A stretch of DNA of 43,270 bases from Moraxella caviae (GTDB lineage Bacteria > Pseudomonadota > Gammaproteobacteria > Pseudomonadales > Moraxellaceae), in assembly GCF_002014985.1 (NCBI RefSeq), contig NZ_MUXU01000048.1, positions 1 to 43,270 on the forward strand, read 5' to 3'. The translations under genes and the position numbers were made by a program. Shown piece by piece: positions 1 to 8,979 of the stretch. The notes beneath the pieces were generated by a model, which saw only the letters and a program-made list of their open reading frames with translations, did no database searches and was not told the origin of the DNA. Each line of letters starts with the position of its first letter. The stretch's first letter is position 1.

Positions 1-225
1 TGGTGGTGGGAGTATGTCAATATGCACTTTGACCCAGTGGTTAAACAACAATTTGCACAACTGACGGCGAATTATGGCTTGACCGTTGCTCAAGCATTCA
101 AATTGTTTGCCAATCAGTCCATCAAAACAGGCGTTTTACCCCTGTCTTTTGACTGGCAAAAACCAATAGAAAACAATGAATTAAGCATAGATAATCTAAA
201 CAGCAAGTGTCAAATCCTTAAATAA
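1..225 (+). pseudogene. RelB/DinJ-type antitoxin, 3' end replaced by transposon
   Basis: The reading frame is open to the left edge, so the true start lies outside the window; the first ATG inside is at 22. The protein runs VNMHFDPVVKQQFAQLTANYGLTVAQAF and so on, which fits the ribbon-helix-helix part of RelB/DinJ antitoxins: a beta strand, then a helix, then the 'GLTVAQAFKLF' helix. The frame enters the transposon end exactly at codon boundary 208, and the last five residues (CQILK) and the stop are encoded by transposon sequence. The toxin-binding C-terminus is therefore probably altered. No RelE-like toxin follows, because the transposon begins where it would be expected. Family assignment is by pattern only. 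Confidence 0.6.
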
Positions 226-349
226 ATGTCATAATATCTCTTGATTTTGTTGGTTTTTACTGGCATTATTCCTTTAATTAATGTCTTTTTTATCCCGTAA
301 TTGATGACATTTTCTTATATTCTACCCGTAATAAGCGTCATAATATTTT
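208..349 (+). repeat. Transposon left end with transposase-binding repeats
   Basis: Repeats of roughly 19-23 bp begin TGTCA or a close variant at 208, 227, 261 (TGGCAT), 282 (TGTCTT), 305 (TGACAT) and about 337 (GTCATAATAT), most followed by an AT-rich tail with CC and TAAT. This is the layout expected of TnsB-binding sites in Tn7-like ends. The interval has no gene and must also hold the promoter of the transposition operon, because the tnsA-like start is at 350. Exact repeat borders are my reading. Confidence 0.75.
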
Positions 350-1006
350 ATGCTAAAACAAGTCCGAAAAATCAAACCCAATTACCGCAGCGTTACAGGT
401 TTTGTCACTTACAAAGGTGAGTCTATCGCATACGAGTCGACCTTGGAAAGGGATTTTCTACTTTATCATGCTGCGTTGCCTAATGTGATAGATATCACCC
501 CACAACCAATCAGCATCCCTTTTATAAAAAATGGGCGAACCTACGAATACACGCCTGATTATTTTGTGCAATTTAAATTAAATGATAAATTTAAACCTCG
601 CTCATTAATGGTGGAGGTCAAACCCAAGGAAGAATGGCAGGTGAATTGGCGTGATTGGTCAGATAAATGGAAAGCAGCCATCGCTTATTGTAACGAAAAT
701 GACTTTCGATTCTCAATTTATGATGAAGATAGGATTCGCCATCACGCTCTGGACAATGTCAATTTTCTGTCGAAATACAAGAATCTAGCCGTTGACAGAA
801 AAGAAATTAATGCCATTTTGCAACAAATTGAGATGCGAGGTGAAACTACCGTTGAAGTCATTTTAGAACTGTTCTTCAAAGGTGACATATATCGCCCTCA
901 TGGTAAGCGTGTGCTTTGGCATTTAATGTCACACAACCTAATAGGATTTGATATCTGGGAAGATATCACAAGTGAAAAATTGGAGATATACCATGTCGAT
1001 TTTTGA
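350..1006 (+). CDS. tnsA: TnsA-like transposon endonuclease
   Basis: 218 aa. It matches the TnsA (TniC of Tn6022) family: an N-terminal PD-(D/E)XK-type nuclease fold with 'YESTLERDF' (E33), 'YEYTPDYF' (D70) and 'MVEVKPK' (E89, K91) as the catalytic triad, then a C-terminal helical domain of about 90 residues that in Tn7 contacts TnsC. In Tn7 TnsA cuts the 5' strand at each end, converting copy-in into cut-and-paste transposition. The start ATG lies about 140 bp inside the left end and has no strong ribosome-binding site. The last 14 nt overlap the next gene, indicating translational coupling. Family confidence is high; activity is inferred from intact active-site residues. Confidence 0.85.
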   Translation: MLKQVRKIKPNYRSVTGFVTYKGESIAYESTLERDFLLYHAALPNVIDITPQPISIPFIKNGRTYEYTPDYFVQFKLNDKFKPRSLMVEVKPKEEWQVNWRDWSDKWKAAIAYCNENDFRFSIYDEDRIRHHALDNVNFLSKYKNLAVDRKEINAILQQIEMRGETTVEVILELFFKGDIYRPHGKRVLWHLMSHNLIGFDIWEDITSEKLEIYHVDF

Positions 1007-3707
1007 AGATAGAGAGCTTAAAAAGCAAGATGAATCAGATCTTACCAGTATGAATAACAAAGGCGTGGTTATTAACCGTGGCACGTTGCGTCTTAGTATT
1101 GGCGGTATTTATAAGAAACAAGATAGTGATGAAGAATACCAACTGATTGAATTTGTCGATGCCAACCAAGCCTTTTTTAAAAATCTAAAAACTCTTAAAG
1201 TACAGGTGCTTAGCATTCATCAGTTTGAAAATGTACATGATGCAGATCATGCGGTGATGCGACTAGACATTGATGCAATCAGTGATAAAGAATGGGAACG
1301 GGCACAGGCTAAACACGCGGCTATTGAACCCATTTTACGATATGATGATGACTACGATGGTTATGCAGGGCTCGAAAGGCGCGCTCAAGAGTGCGGTGTG
1401 TCCGTTAGAACTCTTCAAAGATGGCTCGCAAGTTATGTAAAAACGAACTCTATTGCATCATTGATTGATAAAAAGCGTGGTTGGCAAGAAGGTCGGCGCC
1501 GTATCGACGTTGTGCAAGAGCTGATTATTGATGAAGTAATACAAGATTATTACCTCACAATTCAAAGACCAACAATTCAAGCAACCATACAAGAGGTGTT
1601 TAAGCGTTGTCATCTTTCTGGTGTAAAAAAGCCTAGTAAAAATGCCATTCGCTATCAAATTGGCAAAATTGATGAAAAAGAATATCTCAAGGCTCGCGGT
1701 TATAGATCGAGAGCGAAGAATAAATTTACACCTAAGGTTGGTAGCTTTCCGAATGTCAATGCGCCTTTGTCGGTGATTCAAATCGACCATACGCCAGCAG
1801 ATATTATTTTGGTGGACGATAAGCATCGAAAACCAATCGGCAGACCGTACATTACTGTAGCCATTGATATTTATAGCCGAATGATTACAGGCTACTACAT
1901 CTCTTTGGATGCACCTTCGGTGACTTCGGTAGGCATGTGTTTAACACGCAGTATCTTGCCTAAAGAAGAATTGTTATTAAGCCATGGCATTCAAGATGTC
2001 ACATGGGATGTCTTTGGCATACCTAAGAAAATCCATGTGGATAATGGTTCTGATTTTAGAGCGGAGTCACTTAAACGGTCATGCTCTTTATATGGTATTG
2101 ATATTGAGTTTAGACCCCTTGCACGCCCTGAATACGGTGGGCATATTGAGCGGATTATTGGGAATCTTATGCATGAGGTTCATAAATTACCAGGAACTAC
2201 CTTTTCCAATATTCGCCAAAAGGATGGTTATGATTCTGAAAAACATGCCAGTCTTACCCTTGGTGAATTTGAAACATGGTTTTTAACCTACATCACCAAG
2301 GTTTATCATCAAAAACCTCACTCTGCTTTGGGTTGTAGCCCAGCCCATCAATGGCGCATCGGGATTTTTGGGGATGATGAGCACGAAGGCATTGGTATCC
2401 CAAGTATTCCAACCAGTCCGCAAACTCTAGTATTGGATTTTATGCCAAGTGTTGAGCGCACCATTCAACATACTGGCGTTACCATTGATGGGTTGCAGTA
2501 CTACGATACGATTTTGAACAGTTATATCAACACCACTGATAACAAGACGGACAAAAAGCGCAAATTTATCTTTAGGCAAGATCCTAGAGATATCAGCATG
2601 GTATGGTTTTTCGATCCAAATATTAAACAATATTTTAAGATACCTTGTGCTAATCAAGCTTTTCCACCGATGAGCATTTGGGAATATAACCAGCTTAAAA
2701 AACAGGTGAAACAGCGCAGTGGTACAGTAAATGAGTCATTGATTTATCAGGCATGGGAAGAAATGCGTACAATGATCGATGCTGCTCAAAGTACAACTAA
2801 GACAGCTAGAAGACAAGCACAGCGAAGAAAAACACACATCCATGAAAAATTTCGACATATCGCTCATCTTTCTGACAAAGAGCGACTGGAATTTATTGGC
2901 TCCCCGCGTTGGATTGGTTATACCGCTGCCAACAAAGCCATTGATATTATGCAAGGCTTGATGAACACAGTCCGCCAACACCGTATGCCAAATTTATTAA
3001 TCATAGGTGAGTCAAATAATGGAAAAACCACAATCTTAAATCAGTTTTCTCGTAAATTTGGCGATACTTATTTAGAGGATGATTTAGATTTGGTGATCCC
3101 TGTTGTGTTTATACAGGCTCCCCCAGCCTCAACTGAAAAGGACTTGTATATTGCTTTACTTGCCACCTTTGCACTACCAATCAAAATGAGTGATTCTGCT
3201 AGCGCTCTGCGTTATCAAGTGATTCACGCATTTCGACAATGCCGCGTAAAAATCTTAATTATTGATGAAATCCATTCATTGCTCAGCGGTACAGCCCGTC
3301 AGCAACGCCAGATTATGAATTGCATTAAATTTTTATGCAATGAATTACAGATTCCTATTGTGCTATCTGGTACGCCTGATGCGGTGAGGGTCTTACACAC
3401 AGACCCTCAACACATCAGTCGTTTTGATGTGTTGCCAATTCCGATTTGGCAAAATGATGGTGAATTTAAACGTCTCGTCGGTAGTTTCGAGAGAATATTA
3501 CCATTGAAAGAGCCGTCTAATTTAACCGAACCGGAAAAGCTAAATCTGATTTATAGCATCACTGACGGCAGAATTGGCAATGTAAGGCGATTGCTTAATG
3601 AATGTGCTATTGATGCCATCAAACAAGGCAAAGAAACCATCAGTGTAGAAATGATCAAGGGAAAATCATGGTTGCGTCCTACTCTGGGCTTAAGAAATCT
3701 CATGTAA
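993..3707 (+). CDS. Fused transposase-ATPase (TnsB/TniA + TnsC/TniB)
   Basis: 904 aa from the ATG at 993, preceded by GGAG at 982-985. N-terminal HTH domains (about 125-225) precede a DDE integrase core: D265 ('QIDHTP'), D350 ('HVDNGSDF') and E386 ('GGHIERI'), with the classic 35 residues between the second and third. A beta-barrel follows to about 600. Residues 620-890 are a complete TniB/TnsC AAA+ domain: 'RWIGY' at 639, Walker A GESNNGKTT (672-680), Walker B ILIIDEIH (754-761), and 'LSGTPDA' at 791. In Tn7, Tn402 and Tn6022 these are separate proteins; here no stop divides them. An internal start (ATG 2763 or 2772, after GGGAAG) could also give free TnsC. Confidence 0.85.
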   Translation: MSIFEDRELKKQDESDLTSMNNKGVVINRGTLRLSIGGIYKKQDSDEEYQLIEFVDANQAFFKNLKTLKVQVLSIHQFENVHDADHAVMRLDIDAISDKEWERAQAKHAAIEPILRYDDDYDGYAGLERRAQECGVSVRTLQRWLASYVKTNSIASLIDKKRGWQEGRRRIDVVQELIIDEVIQDYYLTIQRPTIQATIQEVFKRCHLSGVKKPSKNAIRYQIGKIDEKEYLKARGYRSRAKNKFTPKVGSFPNVNAPLSVIQIDHTPADIILVDDKHRKPIGRPYITVAIDIYSRMITGYYISLDAPSVTSVGMCLTRSILPKEELLLSHGIQDVTWDVFGIPKKIHVDNGSDFRAESLKRSCSLYGIDIEFRPLARPEYGGHIERIIGNLMHEVHKLPGTTFSNIRQKDGYDSEKHASLTLGEFETWFLTYITKVYHQKPHSALGCSPAHQWRIGIFGDDEHEGIGIPSIPTSPQTLVLDFMPSVERTIQHTGVTIDGLQYYDTILNSYINTTDNKTDKKRKFIFRQDPRDISMVWFFDPNIKQYFKIPCANQAFPPMSIWEYNQLKKQVKQRSGTVNESLIYQAWEEMRTMIDAAQSTTKTARRQAQRRKTHIHEKFRHIAHLSDKERLEFIGSPRWIGYTAANKAIDIMQGLMNTVRQHRMPNLLIIGESNNGKTTILNQFSRKFGDTYLEDDLDLVIPVVFIQAPPASTEKDLYIALLATFALPIKMSDSASALRYQVIHAFRQCRVKILIIDEIHSLLSGTARQQRQIMNCIKFLCNELQIPIVLSGTPDAVRVLHTDPQHISRFDVLPIPIWQNDGEFKRLVGSFERILPLKEPSNLTEPEKLNLIYSITDGRIGNVRRLLNECAIDAIKQGKETISVEMIKGKSWLRPTLGLRNLM

Positions 3708-4849
3708 AGCCTTTGTTTTTTAGAACACCGATATTTGATGATGAAAGTATAGCATCATGGTTGATCCGCGCAGCCTTCCGTCAAGGATGTTCAGTCACTA
3801 CCTTTGCCAGCTATTATTGGGAAGAATATCGACTGTGGACCTTGGATGTTGATAAAGGTTTTAATTTTGTGGACGAAACAATCCATGAAGATATGGCGAT
3901 ACTTGCAGAAACGACCAGGGAGCGCTTTGATTTCAAAAATTTGACTTGGTTGTCTAAAGACATGTCATCCACTACAGGAAAATATCGCACCACCCCGTGG
4001 GTGTTGCCTTTATTTAAAAGAAATCGTCATGCTTTGTATGGTTATCATTATTGCCCAGTGTGCCTAGAAGAAGACAAAGTACCGTACATGCGCCTTCTTT
4101 GGCGGTACAGTTGGTACACCTATTGCCATGTCCATGCGGTTAAGATGGAAAATCGATGTCATAGCTGTGATGCTTTGTTTCAACCTGGTTTGTTGTCACA
4201 AGAGCTGCAAACAATCAATCATTGTCACAGTTGTCATGAAGTGGTCACAAATGACTACTTAAGCAACCTTTTGTTGATACCTGAAGTATTTGAATTGCAG
4301 AAACAAGCGATGCAGGTTTTAGAAGATAAACAAGCTGTTGTTTTTGGGCAGATAGTTAACGGTGTTGATTGGTTTGATCTGATTGGGTTTTTTATTACAT
4401 TAACCAAAATTGCTGCGCGACATGCCGACAATCAATACAAGATGTTTAGATTGTTTAATGAGCTAGGTTTGGATACCTCAAGAGTATCGGCTTTTTCCTT
4501 AAAAGAAAGCGAGACAGGTCTTGTTTTTGAAAGCTTGCCGATCCATGAGCGCATTCGTTATCTAAGATATGCCAAAATGCTGCTAGATATACCGCTTGAT
4601 AAGTGGGTTTGTGCTTGTCTGGCTGTTGAAGCCAACCAAAATAGTTTTATGTTTAATGGTAAAAAGTCTGTTCTACCTCGAGCGTTTATGCCGGTTATTA
4701 ATCAACTTCCATTGGTTGAAGAACAGAAACGAGAAAAAAGACAGTTTGACAAACCAGCGACTTTGAATGCAGTGAAGAAATCTTGGGCTAGGCTTCAGAA
4801 AAAAGCAAATGCATGGGCGGAATATGAGCAACACCTCACTAGAAAATAA
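3668..4849 (+). CDS. tniQ: TniQ-family target-selection protein
   Basis: 393 aa. The N-terminus has the TniQ signature 'DESIASWLIRAAFRQG' (about 25-40), followed by zinc ligands C129/C132 ('CPVC'), C153/H156 ('CHVH'), C164/C167 and C186/C189 (both 'CHSC'). TniQ/TnsD proteins link target DNA or a recruiting complex to the TnsC filament; in Tn6022 the equivalent is TniD. The start at 3668 follows AAGGGA and overlaps the upstream fused gene by 40 nt. The remaining 200 residues are helical and I do not recognise a known DNA-binding fold there. Which target site it chooses cannot be read from the sequence. Confidence 0.82.
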   Translation: MVASYSGLKKSHVKPLFFRTPIFDDESIASWLIRAAFRQGCSVTTFASYYWEEYRLWTLDVDKGFNFVDETIHEDMAILAETTRERFDFKNLTWLSKDMSSTTGKYRTTPWVLPLFKRNRHALYGYHYCPVCLEEDKVPYMRLLWRYSWYTYCHVHAVKMENRCHSCDALFQPGLLSQELQTINHCHSCHEVVTNDYLSNLLLIPEVFELQKQAMQVLEDKQAVVFGQIVNGVDWFDLIGFFITLTKIAARHADNQYKMFRLFNELGLDTSRVSAFSLKESETGLVFESLPIHERIRYLRYAKMLLDIPLDKWVCACLAVEANQNSFMFNGKKSVLPRAFMPVINQLPLVEEQKREKRQFDKPATLNAVKKSWARLQKKANAWAEYEQHLTRK

Positions 4850-6269
4850 ACAACTGACATATTGCGATGGTTGTGGCAATCTTAAGCCAGACATTCATCG
4901 CCGTTATTTAAACAAAGCCTATTGTACAGCATGTTATGTACGTTGTTTTGTCAAAAAACCATGCCCTAAGTGTGGTAAAGATGCACGCTTGCTTAAAAAT
5001 GATACACACAATGTTTGTGAACGCTGCTTACGCAGTGTTCCTTGTATTCGTTGTGGGAAAGTAGCAAAAAGTACGGCCAGAACCCCGTATGGGATTGCTT
5101 GCCAATCTTGCTATCAGCGATATTTTACTGAAAAAAAGACCTGCTATGAGTGCAACAAACAAGCGGTCAATGTTTCAAGATATTCAGCCGTACCCCATGA
5201 TGAACCAATTTGTGCACCATGTGCTCAAAAATACACCCATAAAACCTGCCCTTGCTGTGGTCGGTACCGAAAGCTTGTCCAAACTGATAAGGGTGAGATG
5301 TGCCAAAAATGCCATGATTTAGGGCAAATACCTTGCTCTGGTTGCCAAAAGCCAATGTGGGCGGGGCGTGGTCAGCGGTGCCATGAATGCTATCTTCGTG
5401 AACGACTGACACGAGAGATCGAGTTAAATAAACATCTGTTTAGAAATCCAAATATCAAAGAATCGTACGCCAATTTTATTGAGTGGCTTGCTGAAACTCG
5501 TGGGTATGGTTGGACGGTTGAGAAGCATTTAAAGTATATAGACTTCTTTGCACACTGTGACAAAACATGGGGTGAGATTCCAAGTTATAAAAAACTTGTC
5601 ATTGAGTTTAAACCCGATGGACTAAGAACCTATCTTAATGCCCTAAGATGGCTTATCGAAACCAATCAAGTTAAGGTTGATAAGCAACTAAAGACCGAGA
5701 TGGCTGAGGAACAAAGAATTGAGCAGTTGCTTGCTAAACTTGGCAAAACCACGCCACCAATCATTTTGAAATATCTTGATTATTTGCATACAAGAAGATT
5801 AGAACGTGGAACGTCCATAACAACGCTTAGATTGAGTTTACAGCCTGTGGTGGATATGTACCACCAATTTGAGCTTAAAGACGAAAATACGCCATCTCAG
5901 GCGCAATTAGATGCATATTTAGCTATCAAAAGTGGCCAGCGTGCATCTTTAATGTCATTTTTGCCATTTTTACGCAATAATTATGGCGTTGAGCTACGAG
6001 CCAAGGTTAAAGATACAAAAGACGAGTTATCCATCCAATCCAAACGCAAAGAAGTGGAAAAAAGGTTGATGGCTTTAATAAACTCGGAAAATCCCCTATC
6101 AAAGAAAGAACAGATAGAGTGGTTCATGCTCAGCATGTTATTTTTTCATAAGAAAGAAATCACCAAGAAAGCCTTAAAGAGTGCCACAATCACCGATTAC
6201 ACAGAGGAGGATATGTTTTTATTAGTTCATGAAAGTAAAGAGTATTGGATTCCAAAATACAAAGCTTGA
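4824..6269 (+). CDS. TniE-like protein: six zinc ribbons plus recombinase-like helices
   Basis: 481 aa from ATG 4824; an in-frame ATG at 4809 lacks a ribosome-binding site, while 4824 follows GGGCGGA closely. Residues 14-189 hold twelve CxxC knuckles (14, 34, 47, 65, 74, 93, 107, 130, 142, 160, 171, 186), that is six consecutive zinc ribbons. Residues about 205-300 ('SYANFIEWLAETRGYGW') and 325-410 resemble the helical core-binding domain of tyrosine recombinases, but I see no R-H-R-Y catalytic set. The gene overlaps tniQ by 26 nt and ends the transposition operon. Its position matches tniE of Tn6022, whose role is not established. A DNA- or RNA-binding accessory targeting role is inference. 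Confidence 0.6.
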   Translation: MSNTSLENKQLTYCDGCGNLKPDIHRRYLNKAYCTACYVRCFVKKPCPKCGKDARLLKNDTHNVCERCLRSVPCIRCGKVAKSTARTPYGIACQSCYQRYFTEKKTCYECNKQAVNVSRYSAVPHDEPICAPCAQKYTHKTCPCCGRYRKLVQTDKGEMCQKCHDLGQIPCSGCQKPMWAGRGQRCHECYLRERLTREIELNKHLFRNPNIKESYANFIEWLAETRGYGWTVEKHLKYIDFFAHCDKTWGEIPSYKKLVIEFKPDGLRTYLNALRWLIETNQVKVDKQLKTEMAEEQRIEQLLAKLGKTTPPIILKYLDYLHTRRLERGTSITTLRLSLQPVVDMYHQFELKDENTPSQAQLDAYLAIKSGQRASLMSFLPFLRNNYGVELRAKVKDTKDELSIQSKRKEVEKRLMALINSENPLSKKEQIEWFMLSMLFFHKKEITKKALKSATITDYTEEDMFLLVHESKEYWIPKYKA

Positions 6270-6288
6270 AGTTGGCGTGCTATCAGAT

Positions 6289-6462
6289 TTACTCAGCTTC
6301 GCTTAGCTTGCACACAAACTCTGTCGCCGCTCTGTTCAGCTCGTCTAGACTATCAAAAATTTCAAAATCACCACGTGCAAACTCGAGTTGTGACTGTTGT
6401 AGGCGAAGTTTGGCATACTCAGTTAAAACTTGATTAGCGCAGAGGTTGTTTTGTTGTTCCAT
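6289..6462 (-). CDS. Small hypothetical protein, 57 aa
   Basis: An ATG at 6462 (minus strand) is preceded by GGGA 8 nt upstream and gives MEQQNNLCANQVLTEYAKLR followed by a mostly helical, mixed-charge protein ending CKLSEAE. It faces tniE and is convergent with it; the stop codons lie 19 nt apart. It has no recognised family, signal peptide or membrane segment. Length, composition and the ribosome-binding site make it plausible, but it could be a chance frame. If real, it is transcribed away from umuD and may share the 6463-6560 regulatory interval with it. Confidence 0.45.
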   Translation of the reverse strand: MEQQNNLCANQVLTEYAKLRLQQSQLEFARGDFEIFDSLDELNRAATEFVCKLSEAE

Positions 6463-6565
6463 AGTTCTATTCCCATAAAGTATTGTTGATTTATTATAAC
6501 ATCTTAGAAGAAAAGGTGAATAGGTCGAGGCGTGGATTGGTTTCCCTTTGTATTTAGTGAACCGC

Positions 6566-6612
6566 TTGACCCCACCCACCTTTTCATATATGATAACCGA
6601 AACCTTTTTCAA
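6566..6612 (+). promoter_or_regulatory. umuD promoter with SOS-like half-operator
   Basis: TTGACC (6566-6571), 17-bp spacer, TATGAT (6589-6594) is a near-consensus sigma-70 promoter 28 nt before the umuD start. CTTTTTCAA at 6604-6612 overlaps the start of transcription and recurs near umuC. It resembles one arm of the palindrome described for UmuDAb-regulated SOS promoters in Acinetobacter. Confidence 0.6.
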
Positions 6613-6621
6613 GACACCACC

Positions 6622-7272
6622 ATGACCCAATCAGATGACACCCAACCCGAATCTCGTCCCAAATCCACTCATGGCGGTCGCCGTGCAGGCAGTGGGCGTA
6701 AGCCATCACCTTTTGGTAGTCCTGTGGCGAAGAAGATTCCCAGAAACTTATTACCGATGGTAGAGTCTTTAATTCAAAAGAATAAAGCAGGGAAATTGGG
6801 TGTGGTATTGACTACAGGCTCTGTACCATTAGATGCGCTTGTCGTACATCCTAATCCAACTAAGCTTGACTTACCCATCGCCACAGAGAAAATCCCTGCA
6901 GGCTTTGCTTCCCCTGCTGAGGGTTATATCGAAGATTATTTGGATTTTAATGAGTATTTGGTACGCAATCCTTCGTCCACCATCATTGCTCGCTGTGGCG
7001 GTTATTCGATGCTGGATGCTGGGATTGATAAAGATGATTTACTCGTCATTGATCGTGCCATCACCCCAAGCCATCGAGATATCGTCATGGCTGATTTGGG
7101 TTCTGAATATACCATCAAGCGATTGCATATTCTAGATGATGGATGTGTCGAACTACACTCTGAAAACAGTCGTGGTGATGAAAGCTATCCTAATTACACC
7201 TTTAGCGATGGTGATGAACTTGCTATTGTTGGTGTAGTGATGCATGTGATTAAGGATGTGCGTAAGCGATAA
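6622..7272 (+). CDS. umuD: UmuD-like self-cleaving protein (LexA/S24 family)
   Basis: 216 aa from ATG 6622, longer than the 139-aa E. coli UmuD. A 90-residue N-terminal extension contains 'HGGRRAGSGRKP' (17-28), a basic DNA-contact motif. The S24 peptidase part begins at the cleavage-site motif 'AGFASPA' (predicted cut A93-G94) and carries nucleophile S129 in 'GGYSM' and general base K166 in 'TIKRL'. The extended form resembles UmuDAb of Acinetobacter, which acts as a LexA-like repressor of error-prone polymerase genes as well as a polymerase subunit. It lies 110 bp upstream of umuC, each with its own promoter, so autoregulation is plausible. Confidence 0.85.
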   Translation: MTQSDDTQPESRPKSTHGGRRAGSGRKPSPFGSPVAKKIPRNLLPMVESLIQKNKAGKLGVVLTTGSVPLDALVVHPNPTKLDLPIATEKIPAGFASPAEGYIEDYLDFNEYLVRNPSSTIIARCGGYSMLDAGIDKDDLLVIDRAITPSHRDIVMADLGSEYTIKRLHILDDGCVELHSENSRGDESYPNYTFSDGDELAIVGVVMHVIKDVRKR

Positions 7273-7300
7273 GCCATCAATATCACTTAACTTGTTCATA

Positions 7301-7371
7301 TTGAAAAGAGTTACCAATTTCAAATTGCAATCTGATAAACTTTACAGTATCATATCGGTAACTTTTTTCAA
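7301..7371 (+). promoter_or_regulatory. umuC promoter between two SOS-like operators
   Basis: A palindromic element with arms TTGAAA (7301-7306) and TTTCAA (7318-7323), and GTTACC inside, precedes a promoter TTGCAA (7325-7330), 17 bp, TATCAT (7348-7353). A second element, GGTAACTTTTTTCAA (7357-7371), follows. Both contain the GTTACC/GGTAAC plus TTGAAA/TTTCAA combination in opposite orientation. This fits repression by UmuD-type or LexA-type proteins and induction on DNA damage. Confidence 0.65.
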
Positions 7372-7382
7372 GATGATACTTC

Positions 7383-8654
7383 ATGTACGCACTGATTGAT
7401 GGCAATAGCTTTTATTGCTCTTGTGAGCGGATTTTTAACCCTAAGCTTAAAAACAAAGCTGTGGTCGTTCTATCAAACAATGATGGCTGCGTGGTGGCTC
7501 GCACGGCTGAAGCCAAAGCACTTGGCATTAAAATGGGTGTGCCGTATTTTCAGATCAAAGAGCTGGTTCATCGCGGTAAAGTCATCGCCTTTTCAAGTAA
7601 TTATGAGCTCTATGGTGACATCTCTGCTCGGATGATGAACACCATTGCAAGCCTTGTGCCAGCCGTTGAGATTTATTCGATTGATGAATGCTTTGCAGAT
7701 TTAACAGGGATTGACCAGCATCAACTATCTGATTTAGGCAAATCCATCAAAGACAGAGTCTGGCAATGGGTTGGTATCCCTACTTGTGTCGGCATTGCAC
7801 CAACTAAGACACTGGCTAAATTCTGCAATCACCTTGCCAAAAGCTATCCACAGCACTTTGGCGGCGTCGTGGTTTGGGATGATTGGTCAAAAGACATTCA
7901 ACACAGAGCCTTAGCAAGCCAAAGCGTGGATGAAATATGGGGCATTGGCAGCCAAACGGCACTACAGCTTAAACAGTTAGGCATCAAAACCGCCAAAGAC
8001 TTCGTCGATGCTGACAGACATCTTATCAAGCATCATTTTAGCGTCACCACCCAAAGAACTTGGCAAGAGATGAATGGTAAACCCTGTGCAGGACTTGAGA
8101 TTGAAGAGCCAAAGAAACACATCATTAGAAGCAGAAGCTTTGGCAAAGCAATCACTGAGATTGAGCCATTGCAATCAGCCATCGCTTATCATATCGCTAG
8201 CGGTGCCCAAAAACTCAGAGAACAAAACACTCTGGCTCATACACTGACAGTCATTATCCGAACCAATCCATTTGGCAATCATCAGCAGTACTATGGCAAA
8301 AAGACCATTACCCTTACCAAAGGTAGTAACGATACTCGAGTATTGAACCAACATGCCCAAAAACTGCTTAAAATCCTATACAAACAAGGCTATCACTACA
8401 AAAAGTGTGGCATTGAACTTGGCGGGATTGAATCCATCCATCGTGTGCAGTATGATTTATTTGCACAACAAGATGAATTTGAGCATTTAGAAAATCAACA
8501 TCTGATGCAAACGCTAGATGCCATCAATAAGCAATTTGGCAAAGGCAAGCTGATTTTAGGCTCGCAAAAGCTGTCTGATGACTGGCAGATGAATCGGGGC
8601 TTTATGAGCCAAAGGTTTACCACGCGTTGGGATGAGTTGCTGCCAATTCATTAA
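7383..8654 (+). CDS. umuC: DNA polymerase V catalytic subunit UmuC
   Basis: 423 aa, normal length for UmuC. It is a Y-family polymerase: '[16 protein letters not shown]' with metal ligand D6, '[10 protein letters not shown]' (31-40), and '[11 protein letters not shown]' with D101 and E102. Helix-hairpin-helix '[16 protein letters not shown]' follows, then the little-finger domain, and a C-terminal DUF4113-like tail ending '[15 protein letters not shown]'. With UmuD' it carries out error-prone bypass of DNA lesions. It has its own promoter at 7325-7353; the ribosome-binding site is weak. Carriage of umuDC on mobile elements is common and can raise mutation rates under stress. Confidence 0.92.
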   Translation: MYALIDGNSFYCSCERIFNPKLKNKAVVVLSNNDGCVVARTAEAKALGIKMGVPYFQIKELVHRGKVIAFSSNYELYGDISARMMNTIASLVPAVEIYSIDECFADLTGIDQHQLSDLGKSIKDRVWQWVGIPTCVGIAPTKTLAKFCNHLAKSYPQHFGGVVVWDDWSKDIQHRALASQSVDEIWGIGSQTALQLKQLGIKTAKDFVDADRHLIKHHFSVTTQRTWQEMNGKPCAGLEIEEPKKHIIRSRSFGKAITEIEPLQSAIAYHIASGAQKLREQNTLAHTLTVIIRTNPFGNHQQYYGKKTITLTKGSNDTRVLNQHAQKLLKILYKQGYHYKKCGIELGGIESIHRVQYDLFAQQDEFEHLENQHLMQTLDAINKQFGKGKLILGSQKLSDDWQMNRGFMSQRFTTRWDELLPIH

Positions 8655-8676
8655 GTGCTTTAAAATGGAGAAGAAT

Positions 8677-8943
8677 ATGCCAAACAACAGCATGAGACCA
8701 ATTCATGCGGGCGAGATACTACGTGAAGAATTTTTAAAACCTTTAGGGTTGTCAGTAGCGACTTTGGCTGAGTTTTTGGGCATTGTGCCTGATCATGTTC
8801 ATGATATTATCAGTGGACGGTGTGGTATTATTGCAGACACTGCCTTGCGTTTAGCACAGTATTTTGGCAACAGCCCTAGATTTTGGTTGGAATTGCAAAA
8901 TACCTATGAGCGACAACTTACTAAAACCGCCCATTTCAAATAA
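8677..8943 (+). CDS. higA: HigA/VapI-family antitoxin
   Basis: 88 aa from ATG 8677 with GGAGAAG at 8668-8673. 'RPIHAGEILREEFLKPLGLS' is the HigA signature, followed by the XRE helix-turn-helix 'VATLAEFLGIVPDHVHDIIS' and the typical end 'FGNSPRFWLELQ'. HigA normally pairs with an upstream HigB RNase, but the gene before it is umuC (22 nt away) and no HigB is visible. It is therefore either an orphan regulator or a solitary antitoxin hitchhiking with umuDC. In-frame ATG 8665 is an alternative start. Confidence 0.82.
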   Translation: MPNNSMRPIHAGEILREEFLKPLGLSVATLAEFLGIVPDHVHDIISGRCGIIADTALRLAQYFGNSPRFWLELQNTYERQLTKTAHFK

Positions 8944-8979
8944 CCTTAGAACCATCACAGCATAAAAAAGGAAACTCAT

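Noticed and set aside
948..992. Upstream start for the fused transposase
   Set aside because: The ATG at 993 has a GGAG ribosome-binding site and matches the expected family N-terminus; the extension would overlap tnsA further.
4809..4823. Start of the zinc-ribbon gene at 4809
   Set aside because: No ribosome-binding site precedes it; 4824 is preferred, though the spacing there is short, so this remains uncertain.
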